Assembly (NCBI GenBank): GCA_016789365.1
Contig: JAEURH010000001.1
Coordinates: 1-64,000, forward strand
Direction of reading: 5' to 3'
DNA length: 64,000 nucleotides
Source of the DNA: Anaerolineales bacterium
Lineage (GTDB): Bacteria > Chloroflexota > Anaerolineae > Anaerolineales > Villigracilaceae
Shown here: positions 17,107-25,304 of the stretch, in pieces
How positions within the stretch are numbered: position 1 is the stretch's first letter
Layout of the letters: each line of letters starts with the position of its first letter
Translations under genes and position numbers: made by a program
The notes under the pieces: generated by a model
Seen by the model: only the letters and a program-made list of their open reading frames with translations
Told to the model about the DNA's origin: nothing
Databases searched by the model: none

Positions 17107-19620
17107 ATGTTCGCTAGAATTTCTGTCAATATTCCTGCAATTTCTGGCATTTTCGATTACGCCATTCCAAATGAACTTATTTCACAAATTCAAACTGGAT
17201 GTTTAGTCACTGCGCCATTTGGAAATCAAATTGTGCAAGGGATTGTGATTGAACTTATTGATTCGCCTGCGGTACAGAATCCTAAAACGATTATTGATTT
17301 GCTTGACCCAAACCCGCTTCTGACCGCGCCCCAAATTGCTCTTGCTCTTCGGCTTGCAGACTCAACCTTGAATCCCCTCGCCGCTATTGTGTCATTGATG
17401 ATTCCCACAGGGTTATCTCAACAGGCAGATGTTTTATATTCCCTAACAGACCGCAGACCACAGACCGTAGACGGTCAGCCGTCCGTCGTCAGCGGTCGAA
17501 TTATTAAGTTGTTAAAAGAAAAAGGCTCACTTCGTGGCAGACAAATTGATTCCCATTTTGCAAAAGTAGATTGGCGTAAGACTGCAAATTCATTAGTCAA
17601 AAAAGGTGTGCTTTCAGCAAAGAATGTTTTACCTCCGCCGAGGGTAAGACCAAAGCATATTCGCGTTGCCCAACTCGCAGTCACGCCAGAAGAAGCGGAA
17701 GCCGAGATGCAGAGTCTTGGGTCCACGAGTCAAACACAAGCACGGAGAGAATCCGCTTTAAGATTCTTAATCAAACAACCTGAGCCTATTAATTTATCTT
17801 GGGTGTATGCACAAACAGGTTGCAATTTAGCCGATTTGCAAGAACTCGAAGAGCGCGGTTTGATTCGTTTGTTTGAGAATGAGATTTTTAGAGACTCGTT
17901 GAGTAAACAAGTAGATAAGGAAAAAAGTACACAAGTTTTTGATTTAACTCGCGAACAACAACTTGCATTAGAAAAAATTACGAATTACGAATTACGAAAT
18001 ATTTCTTCATCCTTTTTACTTTATGGAGTCACAGGTTCTGGCAAAACTGAAATTTATTTGCGTGCCGCACAAGAAGTAATCAAACATGGCAAACAAGTGA
18101 TTGTTCTCGTTCCTGAAATTGCGCTCACACCTCAACTTGTAAAAAGATTTTTATCGCGTTTTCCTGGGCAAGTTGGTTTGGTGCATTCAAAATTATCTGA
18201 AGGTGAAAGATATGATACTTGGCGAAGAGCAAGAGATGGAAAATTAAATGTGATTATTGGTGCGCGTTCTGCATTATTTTCGCCACTAAAAAATATTGGA
18301 TTAATTGTTGTAGATGAATGTCACGATAGTTCTTATTATCAAGCCGAGTTGCCGTTTTATAACGCCGTAACTGCCGCACAAGAATATGCAAAATTATGTG
18401 GCGCGGTTTGCGTTTTAGGTTCTGCAACGCCAACCATTGAACAGAGATTTGAATTTGAACATTCCCTTCTCCTATCAGGAGAGGGGTTAGGGGTGAGGTC
18501 AATTTTGGAATTACCAAACCGCGTCACAGATTCGGATTTGCCGCCTGTTCAAGTAGTGGATATGCGTGAAGAATTGAAAAACGGTAGTCGCGGAATCTTT
18601 TCTCGCGCATTATCCGAATCATTAGCAGAAGTTATCTCGCGTGGCGAACAAGCGATTTTGTTTTTGAATCGGCGTGGCACAGCAACATATATTTTTTGTA
18701 GAGACTGCGGAAATACGTTGAAATGCCCAAATTGCGAAACGCCGTTAACATTACATACTGATTTATCACGCCCGCGTAATACGCAATCCGTAATGCGTAA
18801 AGAAAAATTACGAATTACGAATTACGAATTACTTTTATGCCATAGATGCGGGTACACCAGAAATAAGCCGAAGACCTGCCCAAGTTGTGGAAGCAATCAA
18901 ATCCGTGAATATGGTTTGGGAAGCGAAAGAGTAGAAGCGGAGGTAAAGTCATTATTTCCACAAGCACGGACTTTGCGTTGGGATTGGGATACAACTCGCA
19001 CCAAAGATGCACATGAAATTATTTTGACTCATTTTGCAAATCATCAAGCCGATGTGTTGGTTGGGACGCAAATGTTAGCCAAAGGTTTAGATTTACCTTT
19101 GGTCACTTTGGTTGGCATTGTTTTAGCCGATGTGGGATTAAATTTGCCAGACCCATTTGCTCACGAAAAAGTATTTCAGGTATTGACTCAAGTGGCTGGG
19201 CGTGCGGGTCGTTCTGCTAGAGGTGGAAAAGTAATTTTGCAATCATTCACGCCAGAAAATTATGCGATTCAATTCGCATCAAACCATAATGTAAATGGGT
19301 TTTATGAACATGAATTGAAATATCGAAAAGAGTTGGGGTATCCGCCGTTTACGCGGTTAGCAAGGTTGGAGTATCGCAACGCGGACAATGCTCGGGCGGA
19401 GGAAGAAGCCGCGAAACTAGCAACCAAGTTGAACGTAAAGATAGAGGCGCAGGCACTTCATCAAACTGAATTGATTGGACCTGTTCCTTGTTTTTTTGCA
19501 AAAGAAAATGGTGAGTATCGTTGGCAAATTGTGTTGCGTAGCCCTGACCCAACTTCGTTGTTAAGAGATATGAGGTTGAACGATTGGCGCATTGAAATTG
19601 ACCCGATAAGTTTGCTATAA
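17107..19620 (+). CDS. priA: Primosomal protein N' (replication restart helicase PriA)
   Basis: This 837-residue protein has an N-terminal 3'-DNA-binding region (FDYAIPNEL, VTAPFG), a Walker A motif GVTGSGKTE (~310), a DEAH-type box VDECHD, the helicase motif VLGSATPTIE, and two cysteine pairs for the zinc sites (CRDCG, CPNCE, CHRCG, CPSCG). The C-terminal motifs GTQMLAKGLDLP and QVAGRAGR complete the helicase. PriA unwinds and reloads the replisome at stalled forks. Unusually, at least four stretches of intergenic-type repeat are translated in frame (17447-17503, 17976-18003, 18461-18502, 18776-18837), the last one lying between the zinc-binding cysteine pairs. The frame is intact throughout. 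Confidence 0.95.
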   Translation: MFARISVNIPAISGIFDYAIPNELISQIQTGCLVTAPFGNQIVQGIVIELIDSPAVQNPKTIIDLLDPNPLLTAPQIALALRLADSTLNPLAAIVSLMIPTGLSQQADVLYSLTDRRPQTVDGQPSVVSGRIIKLLKEKGSLRGRQIDSHFAKVDWRKTANSLVKKGVLSAKNVLPPPRVRPKHIRVAQLAVTPEEAEAEMQSLGSTSQTQARRESALRFLIKQPEPINLSWVYAQTGCNLADLQELEERGLIRLFENEIFRDSLSKQVDKEKSTQVFDLTREQQLALEKITNYELRNISSSFLLYGVTGSGKTEIYLRAAQEVIKHGKQVIVLVPEIALTPQLVKRFLSRFPGQVGLVHSKLSEGERYDTWRRARDGKLNVIIGARSALFSPLKNIGLIVVDECHDSSYYQAELPFYNAVTAAQEYAKLCGAVCVLGSATPTIEQRFEFEHSLLLSGEGLGVRSILELPNRVTDSDLPPVQVVDMREELKNGSRGIFSRALSESLAEVISRGEQAILFLNRRGTATYIFCRDCGNTLKCPNCETPLTLHTDLSRPRNTQSVMRKEKLRITNYELLLCHRCGYTRNKPKTCPSCGSNQIREYGLGSERVEAEVKSLFPQARTLRWDWDTTRTKDAHEIILTHFANHQADVLVGTQMLAKGLDLPLVTLVGIVLADVGLNLPDPFAHEKVFQVLTQVAGRAGRSARGGKVILQSFTPENYAIQFASNHNVNGFYEHELKYRKELGYPPFTRLARLEYRNADNARAEEEAAKLATKLNVKIEAQALHQTELIGPVPCFFAKENGEYRWQIVLRSPDPTSLLRDMRLNDWRIEIDPISLL
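18461..18502. repeat. Translated copy of the CCCTTCTCC...GGAGAGGGG repeat inside priA
   Basis: The segment CCCTTCTCCTATCAGGAGAG followed by GGGTTAGGGGTGAGG matches the intergenic elements at 30741-30784 and 32141-32176. Here it is read in frame as SLLLSGEGLGVRS. Confidence 0.75.
18776..18837. repeat. Translated GTAATGCG/ATTACGAATTACG repeat inside priA
   Basis: Tandem attacgaatt units preceded by taatgcg-type units encode RNTQSVMRKEKLRITNYELL within the zinc-binding region. A shorter copy at 17976-18003 encodes KITNYELRN just upstream of the Walker A region. Confidence 0.75.
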
Positions 19621-19647
19621 TCTATTTATTCAAAAGGAGAGTGAAGT

Positions 19648-20544
19648 ATGGAAAGTTTTTCGCGCGGTTGGAATTTTTTGAAGCAAGCCTGGAGCATGGC
19701 GTTCAAAGATAAAGATTTGCTCAAGCCATCTATTTATGCTTTGATTGTGGGCGGGATTGTTTCGGTGATTGGGATAATTCCAATTATTATTTCTGCATTC
19801 TTGTTTATGGATACACAATTTGGAAATATTATCATTGGTATTCTCGGCGCAATTTTGATGTTTGTGCAATTCGTCATCACTTATGTTTTTTCAGGCATGA
19901 CGATTCGCTTGATTTACGATTATTTGACCAAAGGTGATGGCGACATGAGCCAAGCCTGGGCAATTGTGCGCCGCGATTTTTTTGACATTTTGACTCTAGC
20001 TGTTGTTTCAACTGTTGTTGGTTTGCTTCGTCAAGCCGCGCAAAAAAATAAAAATAGTGTGGCTGGTAATCTTGCGCGTGCGGCAACAGGTTTGTTGGAA
20101 GTGTTGTGGACTCAAGCCGCCATTTTGATTTTGCCCGCTATGATTATTGACGATTTGAATCTCAAAGAGGGTGCCATTCGTGTTGGAAAAATTGTCAAAG
20201 AAAATCTTTTGTTGATTGGTGTTGGGGCAATCGGCGTGCGAGCAGTGACAGGGTTAATCGGATTTGTTTTCGGTGTGATTGCATTTGTACTTGCACTTGC
20301 AGTCGGTGGCGGATTGGCTTTCGCTTCTGGCGGGAATACAACGATTACGATTATCGGTATTGTCGTTGGCGCATTGATTTTCTTTACAATCATTATGTTA
20401 ATCAGCGTGTTTACTTCATACACAAATACTGCTTATCATGCTTGTTTATATATCTGGGCGCGTGATGTAGAAAAAGCAACCGTTGAAGGACGTGTGGCAA
20501 ATCAAGTGCAAGCCCCTGCTCCATTGGCGGCTGTGTTGGCATAA
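19648..20544 (+). CDS. DUF6159-like multi-pass membrane protein
   Basis: This 298-residue protein opens with FSRGWNFLKQAWSMAFKDKDLL, the usual start of DUF6159 proteins. It has about six membrane segments, including a Gly-rich pair around residues 190-270. AAGGAG precedes the ATG. It follows priA by 27 bp and may share its transcript. Function unknown. Confidence 0.75.
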   Translation: MESFSRGWNFLKQAWSMAFKDKDLLKPSIYALIVGGIVSVIGIIPIIISAFLFMDTQFGNIIIGILGAILMFVQFVITYVFSGMTIRLIYDYLTKGDGDMSQAWAIVRRDFFDILTLAVVSTVVGLLRQAAQKNKNSVAGNLARAATGLLEVLWTQAAILILPAMIIDDLNLKEGAIRVGKIVKENLLLIGVGAIGVRAVTGLIGFVFGVIAFVLALAVGGGLAFASGGNTTITIIGIVVGALIFFTIIMLISVFTSYTNTAYHACLYIWARDVEKATVEGRVANQVQAPAPLAAVLA

Positions 20545-20547
20545 TCA

Positions 20548-20617
20548 ACCAGAGATGAACAAAGATAAAATGAGATTAGTCTCATAAAATCTTTGTTCAT
20601 CTCCGTTTATCTCTGGT
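20548..20617. repeat. ACCAGAGAT...ATCTCTGGT inverted repeat, copy 1
   Basis: A 70-base palindromic element with arms ACCAGAGATGAACAAAGAT / ATCTTTGTTCATCTCCGTTT...ATCTCTGGT. A second member lies at 61415-61502. It sits between two co-directional genes and ends 13 bases before the next ATG. Confidence 0.75.
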
Positions 20618-20630
20618 GAATAAATAATCA

Positions 20631-21146
20631 ATGAAACCTGAACCTCGCCGCAACGAAATGATTACATGGGAAGAAGTGGACAAATTAATTGACCACTTAA
20701 TTCCGCAATTCAAACGCGAATTTACCGCAATGGTATTAATCACACGCGGCGGAATCATTCCGGGCGGTTTGTTAGCCGAGGCAATGAACATCACACACAT
20801 CCTCACCGCCGCAGTGGATTTTCCTGCACAAATGCAACATCAACAATCAACGGCGTTTATGGCATGGCCCGAGTTTATTCAATTCCCTGCCGATGATAAA
20901 TTGCGAGGCAGACCCACTCTCATAGTAGATGATGTTTGGGGTTCAGGTCGCACCATCACGTCTGTAAAGAATCGCGTCTCCGCCGCTGGTGGTTTCCCTG
21001 AAACATGCGTCTTGCATTTCAACCCATATCGAAATTTATTTGGCAACGTCCGCCCTGATTATTACGCCGCCATCACAGATGCGTTCATTGTTTATCCGTG
21101 GGAAATCAATCGCGGAGCAGACCATGTTTTACTGGGTGAAATATAA
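20631..21146 (+). CDS. Phosphoribosyltransferase family protein
   Basis: This 171-residue type I PRTase has the PRPP-binding loop LIVDDVWGSGRT (~residues 95-107) and the conserved upstream LITRGGIIPGG segment. Overall it resembles xanthine/hypoxanthine phosphoribosyltransferases, but the nucleobase specificity cannot be read from the sequence. There is no strong ribosome site; the palindromic repeat almost abuts the start. A terminator follows directly. Confidence 0.82.
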   Translation: MKPEPRRNEMITWEEVDKLIDHLIPQFKREFTAMVLITRGGIIPGGLLAEAMNITHILTAAVDFPAQMQHQQSTAFMAWPEFIQFPADDKLRGRPTLIVDDVWGSGRTITSVKNRVSAAGGFPETCVLHFNPYRNLFGNVRPDYYAAITDAFIVYPWEINRGADHVLLGEI

Positions 21147-21176
21147 AAAAGCGACCTTATTGAGGTCGCTTTTTTA
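21145..21176. terminator. Intrinsic terminator
   Basis: Stem AAAAAAGCGACCT / AGGTCGCTTTTTT between convergent genes, usable on both strands. Confidence 0.85.
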
Positions 21177-21177
21177 T

Positions 21178-21627
21178 TTATTCTACAACTTCAAAATTTG
21201 AAATATCAATCCAAATTTCATCATCAGTTGCTTCGGTGATGAAATCCACCGCAATGCTGGTCGGGAAGCCATAAGTCGCATCATAAGTAACTTCAACTTT
21301 ATCCGCATTTGCAAGTGCATCACCTAACCAAGTAAACAGGCTATCAACATTTGCATATTGAGCCAAAGTCACATAAGCAGGGTCAGTATCTAAAACTTCT
21401 GCACCATTCGCGCCAACCATTGAAACAATTTGCCCATCTCGCACTTCAACAGTGATAGGGTTAATATCTGCAAACGGGCAAAAACAACTCACACCCACTT
21501 GCATACGATAATGACTCACACCAGCATCATTCCATTTGGTCACATTTTGGTCAAACTCACTAGATGTACCACCACCTCCGCAAGCCACCAAAACTAAAGC
21601 TAATACAATAAAAATTATTTTCTTCAT
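21178..21627 (-). CDS. DUF6174-like lipoprotein
   Basis: The start at 21627 follows AGGAG and gives a lipoprotein signal peptide with lipobox LVLVAC (Cys ~16) followed by GGGG. The 149-residue protein has the DUF6174-like pattern: W-N-D-A-G-V-SHYRMQV, then CFCP and ITVEVRDGQIVSM. The C-terminal segment contains YGFPTSIAVDF. The conserved CFC pair may form a disulfide or bind a metal (inference). Extracytoplasmic; function unknown. Confidence 0.78.
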   Translation of the reverse strand: MKKIIFIVLALVLVACGGGGTSSEFDQNVTKWNDAGVSHYRMQVGVSCFCPFADINPITVEVRDGQIVSMVGANGAEVLDTDPAYVTLAQYANVDSLFTWLGDALANADKVEVTYDATYGFPTSIAVDFITEATDDEIWIDISNFEVVE

Positions 21628-21685
21628 TTTGTCTCCTATATGATACTTAAACGACAAGATGACAAAAAAGTTCCCTGATGAATCA

Positions 21686-21714
21686 GAAAAATCCCCGCCT
21701 CTTTTTAGACGGGG
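21686..21714 (-). terminator. Intrinsic terminator of the PCu(A)C gene
   Basis: On the minus strand, CCCCGTC pairs with GGCGGGG across an eight-base loop and is followed by ATTTTTC. Confidence 0.7.
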
Positions 21715-21744
21715 AAACTTGATTCTGTTTCTTCAGCCTTTATC

Positions 21745-22230
21745 TTACGGGTGACTTTGATGTTCTTCCGCAGAGTCTTTCACTGGAACTGTCACCGTAA
21801 CATCTGGATAATTCTCAAAATTAAGCGTAATCGTAATTTCATCGCCGATTTGTAAATCTTTCTTCAAACCAATCAACATAATATGATACCCGCCAGACTC
21901 TAATGCTACTTCACCGCCTGTTGGAATTTCAATTCGTTCTTGCGGCGCCATCGTCATTACATCATTATTAACTTCGCTCAAATGCAACTCCGCCGCTTCT
22001 GCTACATCCGTAGATACACCTATCAAAGCATCATCCACGTTTGTGTGGTTATGTAAAATCAAATACACAGCGGTTATTTCACCTTGCTTAGCACTTCTCA
22101 CCCACGCCTCATGCGGTTCTACACCTTCGCCTGTGGCACACGCAATCAAAGTAAACAACATCAACAAAAATATTCCCCCCACTTTCCACTTTCCACTTTC
22201 CACTTTCTTCTTTCTTCTTTCCTCTTTCAT
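21745..22230 (-). CDS. PCu(A)C-type copper chaperone lipoprotein
   Basis: This 161-residue protein has a basic N-terminus, a hydrophobic segment ending in lipobox TLIAC, and the periplasmic copper-chaperone fold. The copper motif is visible as ELHLSEVNNDVMTM followed by GGYHIMLIGLK, with the His/Met ligands in the usual H-x(n)-M...HxM arrangement. Family members deliver Cu(I) to cytochrome oxidase. The N-terminal KEERRKKKVESGKWKVGG is encoded by GGAAAGTGG-type repeat sequence, so the early coding region has been captured from a repeat. The start at 22230 is preceded by AAAGGATG; an in-frame TTG at 22251 would overlap the sbcC stop. Confidence 0.85.
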   Translation of the reverse strand: MKEERRKKKVESGKWKVGGIFLLMLFTLIACATGEGVEPHEAWVRSAKQGEITAVYLILHNHTNVDDALIGVSTDVAEAAELHLSEVNNDVMTMAPQERIEIPTGGEVALESGGYHIMLIGLKKDLQIGDEITITLNFENYPDVTVTVPVKDSAEEHQSHP

Positions 22231-22243
22231 TCTTTCATCCTTT

Positions 22244-24838
22244 TTATACAATTTTCACCGAACTACCCTGTTCCGTCTTCTCCACCTCAATACGATTCGG
22301 AAACACGTCTTTCAAATCATCCAAATGTGTGATGATAAAAATTTTCGCAAAATCTTTCTTGACTGCATTAATCGCTTCAACCAACCTTTGCTTTCCTAAG
22401 GCATCTTGCGAACCAAATCCCTCGTCAATGACCAACGTTTGCAAGCGCGCGCCTTTTCTCTGTGCCAAAATTTCAGACAAAGCCAAACGAATCGCAAAGT
22501 TGACTCGAAATGCCTCGCCACCTGAATACATTTCATAATTCCGCGTGCCAGAAGAATCGCTGATTTGAATATCCAAAGTCTCTTTCAAATCATCACGCTT
22601 TTTATCTCTATACTCGGCTTGAGTCACAAAACGAATCGTCATTCTGCCATCGCTGAGACGGTCTAACAAATCATTTGCTTTTTGCTCAATTTGTGGCAAT
22701 GCTTGCTCAATCAACAAAGCAGGCACGCCATCTTTTCCAAAAGCGCGTTCGAGTGATTTGTGTTTCAAAATATTTTGATTCAATTCTTCGCGTTGAGTTT
22801 CATAATCTGTTTTGCGGGTTCGCAAGGTCGCTAACACATCCACTTTTTGTCGTGCCGCGCCAACTTCATCACGGATTCGATTCTCTTCTTCTTTCAATTC
22901 ATAAAACTTACTTTCGGCTTCATTGATATTCGGCGCATCTGCTTCTGATTTTTCTAAAGCCTTAGCCGCTTTTTCATAATTTTTCTCATTCGTATCAACT
23001 TCCTCTTTCTTATTTCCACTTTCTTCTTCAAATTCTTTTATCTCTTTTTCAATTCTCTTGCTTAAGTCTTTTGCTTTATCTAATTTCAAATAATCTTCTT
23101 CAATGACTCGCAATTCTGCTTCTTCTTTTCGTTTCGATTCATGCAGAGAAATGTCATAGCCAAGTTTTGCAATTTCTTTATCAAGTTTTGCTAATTCTTT
23201 TTGAGAATCAACTGCATATTTTCCACTTTCCAAAATCTTTTCGATTTCTTTCAAGCGTTTCGCGCCGCTCTTTTCCCATTCGGCTTTTTGAGAATTAATA
23301 GAGTCCAATTGCAAAGACAATGTTGAAAGAGAATTAGAGAATTGCAAGCGTTCATTATCAAGGTTTTTGTAATTCGTAATTCGTGATTCGTAATCTGTAA
23401 TTTGTTTTTCTAATTCTTCAAATTCTTTTTTATTAGCACGAAAAACATCGCCCTTTTGCTTGCCTTCTTTTTCTAATTGACTCAAAGTCTCTTTTCGATG
23501 CGACTCACTTAACGGTTGCCCGCACAATGGACATTCTGCTCCATCCGCAACTTTCAATGAATCGATTCGTTTTTTCAATTCATCCATCTCATTACGAAGC
23601 GACTCGTTTTCTGATTTCAACCCTGCTAATTTTTCTTTCGCTTCATTTCTTTGACCTTCAACTGATTCTCGTTCTTCAATCTTTTTCTCTACCTCAGCCA
23701 AAGACTTCTTAGCCAAATCAATTTCCAATTCCAAATTACTAACTACCAACAACTGCTCGCTGATTACTGACCACTGATTACTCAGAACACTTTTTTCTTT
23801 TTCTAACTCATTCTTTTCTGCATTAATCACATCTACCAAAGGCTGTCGCTTTGATTGGTATTCACGCGCCACAAAAGAAGAATTTTCCAATTCTCCCAAT
23901 TCTCTTTTCACTTCTTGCCATTTTTTATATAACTTCTCAATCTCTTTCGCTCTGCTGACTAAATCCGCATAACCTTCTCGTTCCAATTCTTTTTCAGTAA
24001 GTTTTGCCTCTAAACTTGATAATGAAAAGCGAGAATTATTTAATGCCTTTTCAAGCGTTTCAACCAATTCTTTTTGCTGTTTCAAAACCAAAGTTGTGTT
24101 TTTGATATTATCTAAAATTTTCTCTTGTGCTTCGCGCGCCGAAGAAACTTGCTTAAGACTATTTTCCAATTCACTCAAACGAGTTTTTCTCGAATCTTCC
24201 TCTGATAACTCTGCGTCAATTTCAGCAATCCGCCCATCAATGGTATTGACTTCATCTTCAATCGCTTTGCGTTTTTCAGCAGTTCTCTCTTTATACGTTT
24301 CCCAAATTTCTAAACCGAGAATCGAACTCAAAATCGCCTTTCGTTCGCTGGCTTTTTTTTGTGTAAATTGGTCGGCTTTGCCTTGCAAAAAGAAAGAAGC
24401 ATTGATAAACGTCTCATAATCCAATTGCAAAGTTTGCTCAATGCGGCTTTGTGTTTCTCGTGTTGATTTTTCAGTTAAAGGTCGCCACTGCCCATTACTG
24501 ATTACTGAATACTGATTACTGTTACCACCATCCAAAACCTGAAACTCCAACACCGTGCTTTTATTTCTCGGCAGAGTCCTTTGCACACGATACACATTGC
24601 CTTCATACTGAAACGTGAGCGCAACTTCCGCCGCTTTCACATCTTGATTCAAGTTAATCACATCCACGCCTTTGCCACGCGCTTCGCCAAACAGTGACCA
24701 AGTAAAAGCATCCAGCAAAGAAGACTTCCCCGCTCCATTAGCACCCGAGATACAGGCTAAGTCCAGAAGCGTGAAATCTAAATCCACAGAATCACGATAA
24801 GATAAAAATCCAGAAATATGTAAATGAATCGGAATCAT
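22244..24838 (-). CDS. sbcC: SbcC-type SMC-like exonuclease ATPase subunit
   Basis: This 864-residue protein has Walker A GANGAGKSSLLDAF at residues ~33-46, long coiled coils (~170-420 and ~480-690), a zinc hook CPLCGQPL near residue 440, and C-terminal signature YSGGEAFRVNFAIRLALSE with Walker B TLVIDEGFGSQD. SbcC with SbcD (Mre11-like nuclease) cleaves DNA hairpins and blocked ends. No sbcD lies next to it in this window. Three repeat-derived peptides are present in frame: ~101-119 (SNQYSVISNGQW), ~347-368 (SNQWSVISEQLLVVSN) and ~476-491 (ITDYESRITNYKN). The start ATG at 24838 begins with IPIHLHISGFLSYRD, the expected N-terminus. Confidence 0.93.
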   Translation of the reverse strand: MIPIHLHISGFLSYRDSVDLDFTLLDLACISGANGAGKSSLLDAFTWSLFGEARGKGVDVINLNQDVKAAEVALTFQYEGNVYRVQRTLPRNKSTVLEFQVLDGGNSNQYSVISNGQWRPLTEKSTRETQSRIEQTLQLDYETFINASFFLQGKADQFTQKKASERKAILSSILGLEIWETYKERTAEKRKAIEDEVNTIDGRIAEIDAELSEEDSRKTRLSELENSLKQVSSAREAQEKILDNIKNTTLVLKQQKELVETLEKALNNSRFSLSSLEAKLTEKELEREGYADLVSRAKEIEKLYKKWQEVKRELGELENSSFVAREYQSKRQPLVDVINAEKNELEKEKSVLSNQWSVISEQLLVVSNLELEIDLAKKSLAEVEKKIEERESVEGQRNEAKEKLAGLKSENESLRNEMDELKKRIDSLKVADGAECPLCGQPLSESHRKETLSQLEKEGKQKGDVFRANKKEFEELEKQITDYESRITNYKNLDNERLQFSNSLSTLSLQLDSINSQKAEWEKSGAKRLKEIEKILESGKYAVDSQKELAKLDKEIAKLGYDISLHESKRKEEAELRVIEEDYLKLDKAKDLSKRIEKEIKEFEEESGNKKEEVDTNEKNYEKAAKALEKSEADAPNINEAESKFYELKEEENRIRDEVGAARQKVDVLATLRTRKTDYETQREELNQNILKHKSLERAFGKDGVPALLIEQALPQIEQKANDLLDRLSDGRMTIRFVTQAEYRDKKRDDLKETLDIQISDSSGTRNYEMYSGGEAFRVNFAIRLALSEILAQRKGARLQTLVIDEGFGSQDALGKQRLVEAINAVKKDFAKIFIITHLDDLKDVFPNRIEVEKTEQGSSVKIV
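23735..23795. repeat. Translated CAGTGATCAGTAATCAG-type repeat inside sbcC
   Basis: The stretch reads GATTACTGACCACTGATTAC on the plus strand and encodes NQWSVIS on the other. A related copy at 24482-24535 encodes NQYSVISNGQW and an attcgtaattcgtgattcg copy at 23365-23410 encodes RITNYKN. All keep the sbcC frame. Confidence 0.7.
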
Positions 24839-24848
24839 TTAACTGAAT

Positions 24849-24854
24849 TATAAT
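24849..24854 (+). promoter_or_regulatory. TATAAT -10 box close to a start codon
   Basis: TATAAT ends nine bases before the ATG at 24864 with no ribosome site between, suggesting a leaderless or very short-leader transcript. No clear -35. Confidence 0.35.
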
Positions 24855-24863
24855 CGAACCACT

Positions 24864-25304
24864 ATGCGAGAAATCGAACCCTCAAAACGAACACGTCGCC
24901 GTATGCAACTACTCGCGGTCATCATCGCCACCATTCCATGCTATTGCGCAGGTTTTGTTGCCTTATCATTTGCTCCCAACACACGCGTAACCCCAACACC
25001 TACCACCACACTTACCATCACCGAAACAACCACATCTACCCTAAGCCCCACACCAGAAATTGTAACTGGCACCATTACACCTACGCTTACTTTTACAGAA
25101 ACACCTACCCCAACACTTACAGGAACACCTACTTTTACATTCACGCCATCTTTCACTCCATCTACAACTTCCACACCATCTAACACGCCAACCCTTACAC
25201 CTACGTTTACGCCATCCAACACACCAACACTCACGCCCACCATTACAAACACACCATCACCAACCAACACACTTACCCCATCACCCACAGCCTTTGGCGG
25301 ATAA
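24864..25304 (+). CDS. Membrane-anchored Thr/Pro-rich low-complexity protein
   Basis: The 146-residue protein has a basic N-terminus (KRTRRRMQ), one membrane segment (~16-37) and then ~105 residues composed almost wholly of Thr, Pro and Ser in imperfect repeats such as TPTLTPTFTPSNTPTLT. No folded domain follows. It may be a wall-spanning or glycosylated stalk (inference). The stop TAA is directly followed by the ATG of the M42 peptidase gene, so the two are probably co-translated. Confidence 0.65.
   Translation: MREIEPSKRTRRRMQLLAVIIATIPCYCAGFVALSFAPNTRVTPTPTTTLTITETTTSTLSPTPEIVTGTITPTLTFTETPTPTLTGTPTFTFTPSFTPSTTSTPSNTPTLTPTFTPSNTPTLTPTITNTPSPTNTLTPSPTAFGG

Noticed and set aside
25000..25300. 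Possible CRISPR or tandem-repeat array
   Set aside because: The periodicity comes from Thr-Pro codons; unit length is irregular and there are no spacers.
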